The notes under the pieces are model-generated. The model did not search any database. It saw only the letters and a program-made list of their open reading frames with translations, and was not told the origin of the DNA. Of a stretch of 64,000 nucleotides of DNA, positions 8,892 through 16,959 are shown piece by piece. Numbering within the stretch: the stretch's first letter is position 1; each line of letters opens with the position of its first letter. The DNA is from Taibaiella sp. KBW10 (GTDB taxonomy: Bacteria; Bacteroidota; Bacteroidia; Chitinophagales; Chitinophagaceae). The DNA is taken from contig NZ_QAJI01000004.1 of NCBI RefSeq assembly GCF_003852495.1, forward strand, positions 269,718 to 333,717, in the 5' to 3' direction. The position numbers were made by a program, and so were the translations under genes.

Positions 8892-10223
8892 TTAGTCATA
8901 TTTTGGTCTGCGGAACCAAAGGTCATTAAAACGAAGGCCTAGGGTGAACTTCACATAAAATTCCTTAGCCAAATTATTATTGATCGTTCCACGGTTGCCC
9001 ATATCTAAAGATAGATTCAGTGCGCCGGACTGATCATAAGTAGGTTTGAACGGTAATTGTGCTCCTAAAGTAAGTCCGTAATAATTAATATTTGTACCGT
9101 TGATATAATAGTAATCTTTACCATAATACGCACCAAAACGATAGGTCATCGCGGCAAAATATTCCTTGCCGGTTGCCTTTACATTAGGTACGACCTCACC
9201 ACCAATAGCAAGACGGTAAGCATTCTTACCTACTCCGGTTTCTGAAGCATCGTAGCGTTTAAATACCGACCAGTCTGCATAAGTAATATCCAAACCGAAA
9301 TCATAGTTGTTACCCTTACCGTAGTGTATCCCAAAGCCTAATTCAGTAGGTAATACCATTTTGCCTTTACGATCATAACTGGCACTTACGGTGTCGGTAA
9401 TAGCGCCCAAAGGATTATTCAAAGCAGTATCTGTACCGGCAACAAAATATTCGGTTCTGCTGCTGTTTACTTTTTGAGATAAAGTGGCGGTAGCGCCAAC
9501 ACTGATGTACTGGCTATTCTTCATCGTAGCTCTATACATTAGTCCTCCTTTCCAATATAGCCCACCGTAAATATCTTTACGGGAGGCATCCGTATTACGA
9601 GTGTAATTAGCATTAGAATCCACCACATTGAAATAAGAAGAATTGCGAATGTTACCAAACAGGTATCCGGCATTAACGCCAACACTAAATCCTTTGGTAC
9701 CACCCGAAAGCCCAAGATAAGCAAAGTTAAGGTTTCCCTCTCCGTTATAAGTACGGGCTGCCTGGCCTAAACCCGGAACCATAATACTATCGGCAGCATT
9801 GTAATATACTTTAGAAATCGGCGTGTACCCGATATTCATACCCAGGTTTCCTTTTTTAATAGGGAAAGCCAGGTTAAACTGGCTGATGGTAAAAGTACCT
9901 GATTTGGTTACATCTTCTCCAATACGCGCACTGTTTGATTGCATATCTATTGCAAATTCCAGCGTTGTCCTGTTTAGATAAGTATAGCTCGCGGGGTTAT
10001 AAGCATTGATCGTATAATCTTTTGCATAGCCGTTGGCTGTACCGCCCATTCCGCGAAGCCCTGCACTCCTGTTATCTGCCATATTACCAATCCCAAATCT
10101 GGAATAGGGAGAATTGATTCTGCCCGATTTTGGTTCATTAGTATTAACCGTAGCCTGAGACCAGGAAGTGGTTGCCGAAAGGGATAAGAAAAGAAAAAAT
10201 GCCAGGTGCTTATTATTGCGCAT
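8892..10223 (-). CDS. Outer-membrane beta-barrel protein of the coaX-lptC operon
   Basis: A 443-residue exported protein. A signal peptide ends near SWSQA (residues ~20-24). The NSPYSRFGIGNM segment and repeated aromatic beta strands (ISVGATATLSQKV, YDFGLDITYADWSVF, GAYYGKDYYYI) indicate an outer-membrane barrel, and the protein ends in strand-like YVKFTLGLRFNDLWF. It resembles the FadL-like barrels of Bacteroidota, but the substrate cannot be told. It overlaps coaX by 11 bases and abuts lptC, so its expression is coupled to both. A role in envelope or LPS assembly is inferred from the operon only. Confidence 0.78.
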   Translation of the reverse strand: MRNNKHLAFFLFLSLSATTSWSQATVNTNEPKSGRINSPYSRFGIGNMADNRSAGLRGMGGTANGYAKDYTINAYNPASYTYLNRTTLEFAIDMQSNSARIGEDVTKSGTFTISQFNLAFPIKKGNLGMNIGYTPISKVYYNAADSIMVPGLGQAARTYNGEGNLNFAYLGLSGGTKGFSVGVNAGYLFGNIRNSSYFNVVDSNANYTRNTDASRKDIYGGLYWKGGLMYRATMKNSQYISVGATATLSQKVNSSRTEYFVAGTDTALNNPLGAITDTVSASYDRKGKMVLPTELGFGIHYGKGNNYDFGLDITYADWSVFKRYDASETGVGKNAYRLAIGGEVVPNVKATGKEYFAAMTYRFGAYYGKDYYYINGTNINYYGLTLGAQLPFKPTYDQSGALNLSLDMGNRGTINNNLAKEFYVKFTLGLRFNDLWFRRPKYD

Positions 10224-10941
10224 TATAGTTTAAAATTAAGTTTAACCCCTTAAAAAGAAGTTTTGAGTCTGCAAATATCTGATTTTTTATTCTGTTTTCA
10301 AAAAAGGAAAGGTTACCTCCGGTCAGGATCACAGCAAGGTTTTCGTAGGTGGCCGCATACTCCTCAATGAAATAATTGATTTCTCCTACAATACCATTGA
10401 TCACACCACTTTTAATACTGCTTTCCGTGTCATATCCCAACAGCTGAATATAACCCATATCCTCTATTAACGGTAATTTATCCGTTTGCGTATTTAAAGC
10501 CTCAAATCTTAGGCGCATACCCGGAGAAATAGCACCACCACGGAAGAATTTATTATACGTAATGAAGTTATAAGTAATGGCTGTACCTAAGCTGATTACC
10601 AGACAGTTTCTATCGGCATAGTGGTGTTGGCCTGCGACGGCAAGCGCCACACGATCCATGCCCAGCGTGGACGGACTGGCATAAGCATTTACAATAGGTA
10701 AAGGCGTATTGCCATTCAGTACGATAACACGACTACATTTTTCGGACAGTTTTTGATGGATGGATTCCGGATGATTGATTACTGAAGAAAGAATAGCATT
10801 TTGAGGGTGATAAGTGTTCAGTATATCCTCTATAGCCTGTTCGGCTTCTGCAGCCGAAAAACTAAAGCGTTCTACTAATTGATCATTTTCGAATAAAGCG
10901 GCTTTACACGTACTGTTCCCAAAGTCTAAACAAAGATTCAT
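10213..10941 (-). CDS. coaX: Type III pantothenate kinase
   Basis: A 242-residue ASKHA-fold kinase that phosphorylates pantothenate in the first step of CoA synthesis. CLDFGNSTCKAA is the N-terminal phosphate motif, STLGMDRVALAVAG is the CoaX GxDR signature, SLGTAITYNF and GGAISPGMRLRFEAL follow, and ILTGGN is the adenosine motif. Type III enzymes need a monovalent cation and are insensitive to CoA feedback. It is first in the operon with the barrel and lptC. Confidence 0.93.
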   Translation of the reverse strand: MNLCLDFGNSTCKAALFENDQLVERFSFSAAEAEQAIEDILNTYHPQNAILSSVINHPESIHQKLSEKCSRVIVLNGNTPLPIVNAYASPSTLGMDRVALAVAGQHHYADRNCLVISLGTAITYNFITYNKFFRGGAISPGMRLRFEALNTQTDKLPLIEDMGYIQLLGYDTESSIKSGVINGIVGEINYFIEEYAATYENLAVILTGGNLSFFENRIKNQIFADSKLLFKGLNLILNYNAQ

Positions 10942-11035
10942 GTGCTATTTTTTATGCAAAATAATTATTTTATCCTTAACAACACTTAATTAACAGGACA
11001 AGGGTTAAATTCGCATCTTTTACTATACCAATTAC

Positions 11036-13477
11036 TTGCAGTTCGCCGAAATCATATTGCCCTTACATTTATCAAGAACACTCACTTATGGGGTGCCCCT
11101 TGATATGCAGTCCTCTATCCAGGTAGGGGTTAGGGTTGAGGTGAATATGGGCAGAAATAAATTGTATGCCGGTATTGTAGCAGAGTTGCATGATCGGGCA
11201 CCGGAACAATATAATGTAAAACCTATCCGGAGCATTATTGATGAAAACCCTATCATCACCAAAACGCAATTACAGTTATGGTATTGGGTTTCCTCGTATT
11301 ACATAGCCACTTTAGGTGATGTAATGCAGGCTGCACTGCCCGCACATTTGAAGCTTATGAGTGAAAGCCTGCTCGTGTGGACTAATGCTTATGACGATGT
11401 GCCGCAGGGATTAAGCGACGATGGTTTTATTATAGCAGAAGCCTTGCTGATCAGGAAACAACTGACCATATCTGAAGTGCATCAGTTGGTACAGGGCAAG
11501 CATCATGCAAAGGCCATTAATGAAGTGCTGGAAACCGGAGCAGCAGTCGTTTCGGAGATGCTGGAAGAACGGTATAAAGAAAAAAAAGAGAAATATGTTT
11601 TTCTTCATACAAACTTTGAAGAGGAAGAAGCGCTCAAAGCTTTATTTGACCGGTTAGAAAAACAACCTAAGCAATTGGCTATTCTGATGAGCTTTTTGCA
11701 CTTGCGCAAATCCCTGAAAGGTATCCCGCAGACGGAGTTGTGCAAGAAAACCAATGCCACTGCTGATCAAATTAAAAGAATGGCGGCAAAAGATATTTTC
11801 TATATTGAGGAAATAGCGACCGATCGTTTGATCGATATAGCCAATACCCAAGTCAGTGAAGTTTCTCTTAGTGCTGCGCAGCAAAAAGCATATGAGGCCG
11901 TGTATACTTCCTGGGAGAATCATACGACAACATTATTACAAGGGGTGACCGGAAGTGGTAAAACGCTTTTGTATATCCGAATGATTAAAGAAGCGATTGC
12001 CAAAGGGCAGCAAGTATTGTTCCTACTACCGGAAATCGCCCTGACCACTCAGATTCTGTCCCGTTTACGCGCTTATTTTGGAGAAGAACTAGGTGTGTAC
12101 CATTCAAAATACAGTAATAATGAACGGATCGAAATATGGAAGAAAGTAGCGACTTCAAAATATAAAGTTGTTATCGGCCCGCGTTCTGCTTTATGGTTAC
12201 CTTTTCAAGATTTGGGACTGATCATTGTAGACGAGGAGCATGACGGATCCTATAAGCAGCAGGAACCGAGCCCCAAATTTCATGCAAGGGATGCGGCGAT
12301 TTACCTCGCACAGCTGCATCAGGCAAAAGTATTGCTGGGTACTGCAACACCTTCGATAGAATCGGCTTACAATGTACAAAAAGGGAAATTCGGTTTTGTC
12401 CTGCTCAATGAGCGCTTTATGGGGGTTTCCTTACCAGAGATCGAGACCGTGAACGCCAAGAATGTGCAGGCTGCTTTGTCGCCTATACTGACCTTAGATT
12501 TATTGTCTGCCATGCAGGATGCGATTAAAGCAGGAAAACAGGTTATCCTTTTTCAGAATAAAAGAGGCTATGCGCCTTTCCTGATGTGTGGCTCCTGTGG
12601 GTTTGTACCTCAATGTAAATATTGTGATGTGTCGCTGACCTATCATAAGGCTACGGACAAATTGCATTGTCATTATTGCGGAACCAAATCAGCGCCGATC
12701 AAACATTGTCCGCAGTGCGGCAATGCACAGATTAGTGCCCGGACTTTTGGTACCGAAAAAATAGAAGAAGATATTCAACGTATATTCCCGCATTATAAGG
12801 TCGCACGGATGGATTGGGATAGTATGCGTACCAAAGGCAGGCAGATACAATTGATTGATGATTTTGCTGCAGGTAAGGTCGATATTCTGGTAGGGACACA
12901 AATGGTGGTCAAAGGCCTGGATTTTGAGAACGTAGCGCTGGTGGGTATCTTAAGCGCAGATAGCTTATTAAGTTATCCCGATTTTCGGGTGAATGAACGG
13001 GCTTTCCAGCTGATGGAGCAGGTGAGTGGCCGTGCCGGTAGAATGGATGGAAAGGGTAAAGTATTGATCCAGACACTTAAACCGATGCATCCTATTATCA
13101 ATTACATCAAACAGCATGATTTTAAAAGCTTCTATATTTTCGAAATCAGCAACCGTCAGCAATTTGGTTATCCTCCTTTTGTGCGCTTGATCAAAATGAT
13201 CTTTAAACATAAAGATGCCCAAAAAGCAGGGCAGGGGGCTATCTTATTTGCCAATGCTTTAAAAGAATCACTTCCCGACATCTTTTTACAAGGACCGGCA
13301 GAAGCCATTGTGCCGCGCGTTCGGAATATGTATCTCCACGAACTACTAATCAAAATGCCTTTAGACGGTCCTTATATACAACAGGTAAAAGGATTGATCC
13401 AATCCTTAATACAAACCATACCGCAAAACCGGGGCTTCTCTGCCCTGCAGATTTTTGCGGATGTCGACCCGAATTAG
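11036..13477 (+). CDS. priA: Replication restart helicase PriA
   Basis: An 813-residue superfamily 2 helicase that reloads the replisome at stalled forks. The N-terminal DNA-binding part begins FAEIILPLHLSRTLTYGVP. Walker A GVTGSGKT is at ~303-310 and DEEH at ~398-401. Residues ~517-563 hold the zinc-binding cysteines (CGSCG, CKYC, CHYCG, CPQCG). The C-terminal motifs GTQMVVKGLDF and QVSGRAGR are present. The start is TTG, since an in-frame stop precedes it and no ATG occurs before residue 24. It is divergent from coaX. Confidence 0.95.
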   Translation: MQFAEIILPLHLSRTLTYGVPLDMQSSIQVGVRVEVNMGRNKLYAGIVAELHDRAPEQYNVKPIRSIIDENPIITKTQLQLWYWVSSYYIATLGDVMQAALPAHLKLMSESLLVWTNAYDDVPQGLSDDGFIIAEALLIRKQLTISEVHQLVQGKHHAKAINEVLETGAAVVSEMLEERYKEKKEKYVFLHTNFEEEEALKALFDRLEKQPKQLAILMSFLHLRKSLKGIPQTELCKKTNATADQIKRMAAKDIFYIEEIATDRLIDIANTQVSEVSLSAAQQKAYEAVYTSWENHTTTLLQGVTGSGKTLLYIRMIKEAIAKGQQVLFLLPEIALTTQILSRLRAYFGEELGVYHSKYSNNERIEIWKKVATSKYKVVIGPRSALWLPFQDLGLIIVDEEHDGSYKQQEPSPKFHARDAAIYLAQLHQAKVLLGTATPSIESAYNVQKGKFGFVLLNERFMGVSLPEIETVNAKNVQAALSPILTLDLLSAMQDAIKAGKQVILFQNKRGYAPFLMCGSCGFVPQCKYCDVSLTYHKATDKLHCHYCGTKSAPIKHCPQCGNAQISARTFGTEKIEEDIQRIFPHYKVARMDWDSMRTKGRQIQLIDDFAAGKVDILVGTQMVVKGLDFENVALVGILSADSLLSYPDFRVNERAFQLMEQVSGRAGRMDGKGKVLIQTLKPMHPIINYIKQHDFKSFYIFEISNRQQFGYPPFVRLIKMIFKHKDAQKAGQGAILFANALKESLPDIFLQGPAEAIVPRVRNMYLHELLIKMPLDGPYIQQVKGLIQSLIQTIPQNRGFSALQIFADVDPN

Positions 13478-13515
13478 AATTATAGTGGTAATTAAATTTA
13501 AGGCTTATCCCACTA

Positions 13516-14076
13516 CTATGGGGCAAGATTTACAATAGTTGTGCCATGATAATGAAAGTTGACCCCGCCGAGTGTTGCCGTTCCAGCTGTATTATTATAT
13601 TGATAAGCGGCAGCTAGTATGGTACATTGTTGGTTGCCTGCTACAACAAGTATGTCATGATCAACATAAAACATTGGATCAACAGTTACCTCAACATCTG
13701 GAGCCTGTATAAAATATAATCTTGCAGTGCTTGATCCGACTCTTTCCATAATAAAATTGTAAGAGATGGATGCATCAAAAGGAGCGGGTCCTAAGAAGAT
13801 TCTTTCTATACATGCACCAAAACAACTTACACAATTGCAGCCTTTATGGGTGATTTTAGAAAACCCTCCGTAGCGATGTAAAGAAATAGCCTGTAATTGG
13901 TCGTAGGCACCAGCATAGCTTGGGAAGTAGATATTACTGGCAGCCTGAGTGCTTAAGCCCTTTGTATTGCCCGGTATTTTCTCATCTTTCTGACAACTTA
14001 TCCATACAACAGAAGCGATTAAAAGAAAGATCATAACGGAGGCAAATGAAATAAATGTCTTTTTCATAATGTTCAT
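13516..14076 (-). CDS. Exported Cys-rich lipoprotein of unknown function
   Basis: A 186-residue protein that I do not recognise. A long hydrophobic signal ends in a possible lipobox (VWISC, Cys27-28 depending on start). A cysteine cluster GCNCVSCFGAC at ~80-90 suggests metal binding or disulfides. The C-terminal half looks beta-rich and carries a HYH triplet near the end. Two ATGs are possible (14076 or 14067); the second begins MKKTF, a common lipoprotein start. The upstream 120 bases are markedly AT-rich compared with neighbours, which may mean recent acquisition or just a promoter. Confidence 0.7.
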   Translation of the reverse strand: MNIMKKTFISFASVMIFLLIASVVWISCQKDEKIPGNTKGLSTQAASNIYFPSYAGAYDQLQAISLHRYGGFSKITHKGCNCVSCFGACIERIFLGPAPFDASISYNFIMERVGSSTARLYFIQAPDVEVTVDPMFYVDHDILVVAGNQQCTILAAAYQYNNTAGTATLGGVNFHYHGTTIVNLAP

Positions 14077-14305
14077 TTTAAACGGTTTGGAAATAATTTT
14101 ATGTTTGACGAAAATAAATATTATTTTTCATTATTAGGAAATAATATTAAAATATTTATTAAAAATAAATGTCCTTTAAGACTATATGAATTTTGCCTGA
14201 GTAATTATGTTTCATGACTATCCGCATATAGACAAGCATTTTTTCGGTCCTTTTATCTGGCAACAAAAGCACTGAAAATACCTGTTTTGATCAAGGTGAT
14301 TATTG
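14077..14305. other. AT-rich intergenic region
   Basis: No gene is supported here. The first ~120 bases are very AT-rich and probably hold the promoter of the minus-strand lipoprotein. The rest leads into the dispersed repeat at 14306. Confidence 0.5.
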
Positions 14306-14455
14306 TGCACCACAACTTTTATTACGTTGTGTGCCTTTATTTTTTGGCGGTACCTTTTGCATCAAGGTAAAAGGGACGGCATAGCTATAAATGGAGACCA
14401 AAAGAATAAAGAAAGTCTTTGTTTCCTAAAAGAGGATAGTCGATTTATGTATTAT
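14306..14455 (+). repeat. Dispersed intergenic repeat, copy A
   Basis: A hairpin (GCACCACAAC against GTTGTGTGC, 14306-14333) is followed by a core beginning GGCGGTACCTTTTGCATCAA (about 14343). The core continues through ATAAATGG, ACCAAAAG, AAGTCTTTGTTT and CTAAAAG to about 14455. The same blocks in the same order occur in inverted orientation at 42366-42475. It encodes nothing convincing. Confidence 0.75.
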
Positions 14456-14469
14456 CATTCCCATAAACC

Positions 14470-14503
14470 AAAAGTCCTTCCGAGTATACCGGAAGGACTT
14501 TAA
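14470..14503 (-). terminator. Terminator of pfkA
   Basis: AAAGTCCTTCC pairs perfectly with GGAAGGACTTT around a nine-base centre. On the minus strand it is followed by a T-rich stretch. It lies 23 bases beyond the pfkA stop. Confidence 0.75.
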
Positions 14504-14525
14504 ATATAATAGTTGTTTAAAAGCA

Positions 14526-15494
14526 TTAAGAAGACAGGATCTTCACCATATCCAACAGATCATCATCAATGCTCTGGTGTTTTTTGACCACCTCATCTAA
14601 AGGAGAAAGTTTTACTTCATTATTAATGATGCCTGCCATGAGCTGAGACTTACCTTCTTTTAAGGCTAATACGGCATGATAGCCTAATCGGCTGGCCTGT
14701 ACACGATCATAATAACTTGGAGAACCTCCACGTTGCATATGGCCTAAAACAGAATGCCTGATCTCCATCTCCGGAAATTTATTTTGTAACACATGCGTCA
14801 GTGCTTCTGCGCCAAAATCATCGCCTTCGGCCACAACAATAATGTGCACATTTTTCTTACGTTTCTGATCATAATCGATCATATTCAATACACGCTCCAC
14901 ATTCGTAATGCGCTCGGGTACCAATACTGATTCGGCACCGGTAGCAATCCCACTATTCAGGGCTATATACCCGGCATCACGCCCCATCACCTCAATAATG
15001 AATAGGCGATCATGTGCCGCAGCCGTATCCCTTATTTTGTCAATTGCTTCTACCGCTGTATTTACAGCCGTATCAAATCCAATGGTATAATCGGTTCCGG
15101 AAATATCTTTATCAATCGTGCCCGGAATACCGATAATGGGCACCTGGTGTTCTGCATATAATTTGCAGGCACCTTTAAAACTACCGTCCCCGCCGATGAT
15201 CACCAGGCCATCAATATTATGTTTCTTAAGCTGTTCCGCGGCTAAAGCCCTACCTTCCACAGTCATGAATTCTTTACTGCGTGCGGTTTTGAGCATAGTG
15301 CCTCCAAGCTGAATGATATTCGCAACATCACGGGAACGCATTGGGAAAATATCGTCTTCGATAAGTCCTTTATAGCCGTAACGGATCCCATACACCTCTA
15401 TATTGTGATAGATAGCGGTACGCACAACCGCACGTACAGCGGCATTCATACCTGGGGCATCTCCACCGGAAGTTAATACTGCAATTCTCTTCAT
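14526..15494 (-). CDS. pfkA: ATP-dependent 6-phosphofructokinase
   Basis: A 322-residue glycolytic enzyme that phosphorylates fructose 6-phosphate. TSGGDAPGMNAAVRAVV opens the protein. GGDGSFKGA has the Gly typical of ATP users rather than the Asp of pyrophosphate users. PGTIDKDISGTDYTIGFDTA contains the catalytic Asp, and MGRDAGYIAL and LGHMQRGGSPS are substrate motifs. Length matches bacterial PfkA. It is followed on the same strand by a terminator, and dut lies 6 bases upstream, suggesting co-transcription with dut and the IMPase gene. Confidence 0.95.
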   Translation of the reverse strand: MKRIAVLTSGGDAPGMNAAVRAVVRTAIYHNIEVYGIRYGYKGLIEDDIFPMRSRDVANIIQLGGTMLKTARSKEFMTVEGRALAAEQLKKHNIDGLVIIGGDGSFKGACKLYAEHQVPIIGIPGTIDKDISGTDYTIGFDTAVNTAVEAIDKIRDTAAAHDRLFIIEVMGRDAGYIALNSGIATGAESVLVPERITNVERVLNMIDYDQKRKKNVHIIVVAEGDDFGAEALTHVLQNKFPEMEIRHSVLGHMQRGGSPSYYDRVQASRLGYHAVLALKEGKSQLMAGIINNEVKLSPLDEVVKKHQSIDDDLLDMVKILSS

Positions 15495-15500
15495 ATCAAA

Positions 15501-15935
15501 TTATTTAGTACCGGTATGTCCAAAGCCACCTGTTCCGCGATCGCTTTCTTCCAGACTATCGGTCAGTTCCCAGATAATGTGTTCATGTTTGGCAATCACC
15601 ATTTGTGCTACTCTTTCGCCATGTTCTATTGTTTGTGTTTCGTTAGAAAGATTCACAATCGGTACTTTAATCTCTCCGCGGTAATCACTGTCGATCGTAC
15701 CCGGGGTGTTAATCACCGTAATCCCTTTTTTAATGGCCATACCACTTCTTGGACGCACCTGTGCTTCATAACCCAAAGGTAGTTCCATAAACAGTCCTGT
15801 AGGAATAAGCGTGCGCTCTAATGGTTTTAATTCAACGGGCGATTCCAAATTGGCTGCCAGATCCATTCCCGCAGAACCTTTTGTTTGGTATTGTGGTAAG
15901 GGATTGCCCGATTGATTAATGATTTTAACTTGCAT
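15501..15935 (-). CDS. dut: dUTP diphosphatase
   Basis: A 144-residue trimeric dUTPase that removes dUTP and supplies dUMP. All five motifs are visible: [40 protein letters not shown] and the C-terminal [10 protein letters not shown]. Full length. It sits between the IMPase-family gene (22 bases upstream) and pfkA (6 bases downstream). Confidence 0.96.
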   Translation of the reverse strand: MQVKIINQSGNPLPQYQTKGSAGMDLAANLESPVELKPLERTLIPTGLFMELPLGYEAQVRPRSGMAIKKGITVINTPGTIDSDYRGEIKVPIVNLSNETQTIEHGERVAQMVIAKHEHIIWELTDSLEESDRGTGGFGHTGTK

Positions 15936-15957
15936 GGATGTATTCGTTTTATTTGTT

Positions 15958-16722
15958 TTATGAAAATAATAAATCTAAAGTGGCTTCGTGCATAATGCCA
16001 TTCGTTGCCAGGCTTTCTTTATCCCAGATTGTATAGGGCTGATTTGAAAAATTGCTTACCCTGCCGCCGGCTTCTTCTACAATCAGATAGCCTGCAGCAA
16101 TATCCCATGCCTGCAAATTGTATTCCCAGAAAGCGTCAAAGCGGCCACAGGCTACCCAACAAAGGTCTAAGGCCGCAGAGCCCAGTCGCCGTACCGGCAA
16201 TCCTTTAGCTACTACTTTGGTGAAAATTTCCAGGGGATGTATTTTGGTATCGGGAAAATGATAAGGAAAACCAGTCACTAAAAAAGCTTGTTCAATATTA
16301 CTTTTGGTAGACACTCGTATTGGCTTTTCGTTCAGCGATGCGCCTTTCCCTTTTTCTGCAAAAAACAGTTCGTCCATCATTGGATTATAGACTGCGCCCA
16401 TAATTACCTCTTCCTTATGGGTTAGGGCAATGCTGATACAGCATAAAGGTACATGATGTGCAAAGTTCACCGTTCCATCAATAGGATCTATGATCCATTT
16501 ATACGCCGCATCCTCATTTTCATTACCAAACTCTTCACCTACGAATCCATGTTCGGGATAGTGTGCCTTGATGGTGTTTACAATCAGTTCTTCCGAGGCC
16601 TTATCGATAGTGGTCACCAGATTATTGATTCCATCCTTATGACTCACTTCAAAGTCTTGGTAGAATCCTTCTTTAACCAGTACACCGGCCGCTTTTATGG
16701 TCTGTAATAAAACTTCTTTCAT
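15958..16722 (-). CDS. Inositol monophosphatase family protein
   Basis: A 254-residue lithium-sensitive-type phosphatase. GEEFGNE gives the first metal ligand, [13 protein letters not shown] is the central metal-binding motif, and [15 protein letters not shown] is the third. Substrates in this family include inositol phosphates, histidinol phosphate and 3'-phosphoadenosine 5'-phosphate, and the sequence does not decide between them. It heads a likely unit with dut and pfkA and is preceded by a good promoter. Confidence 0.9.
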   Translation of the reverse strand: MKEVLLQTIKAAGVLVKEGFYQDFEVSHKDGINNLVTTIDKASEELIVNTIKAHYPEHGFVGEEFGNENEDAAYKWIIDPIDGTVNFAHHVPLCCISIALTHKEEVIMGAVYNPMMDELFFAEKGKGASLNEKPIRVSTKSNIEQAFLVTGFPYHFPDTKIHPLEIFTKVVAKGLPVRRLGSAALDLCWVACGRFDAFWEYNLQAWDIAAGYLIVEEAGGRVSNFSNQPYTIWDKESLATNGIMHEATLDLLFS

Positions 16723-16747
16723 GATAGCACTGCTTTTTATAGCCGCA

Positions 16748-16776
16748 CAAAGATAACCCCGATCTGCAAATTCAAA
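16748..16776 (-). promoter_or_regulatory. Candidate promoter of the IMPase-dut-pfkA unit
   Basis: On the minus strand TTTG (16776-16773), a 17-base spacer and TATCTTTG (16755-16748) fit the Bacteroidota consensus, with a slightly short spacer. It lies 26 bases upstream of the ATG. Confidence 0.55.
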
Positions 16777-16823
16777 AACTAAAATATGTGCCTAAAATGA
16801 TAATATTTAAGTCATAATAGGCC

Positions 16824-16855
16824 ATTGTATTTTAAATATATAATTCATACATTTG
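16824..16855 (+). promoter_or_regulatory. Bacteroidota-type promoter of the surface protein gene
   Basis: ATTG (16824-16827), 20 bases, then TACATTTG (16848-16855). The predicted leader is about 100 bases before the ATG at 16960. Confidence 0.75.
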
Positions 16856-16959
16856 TGAATAAGTGTTATAGAATGTATTTTTTTAAAGTTTACCAATTGA
16901 GTAAAGAGGATGCGGAAAATCTTACAGAGTACGCAAAACATTAAAAACAATTAGTTCTT

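Noticed and set aside
14303-14503. Plus-strand open frame of 66 codons
   Set aside because: It starts with TTG inside the repeat hairpin and runs through the conserved repeat core and the pfkA terminator; no protein signal.
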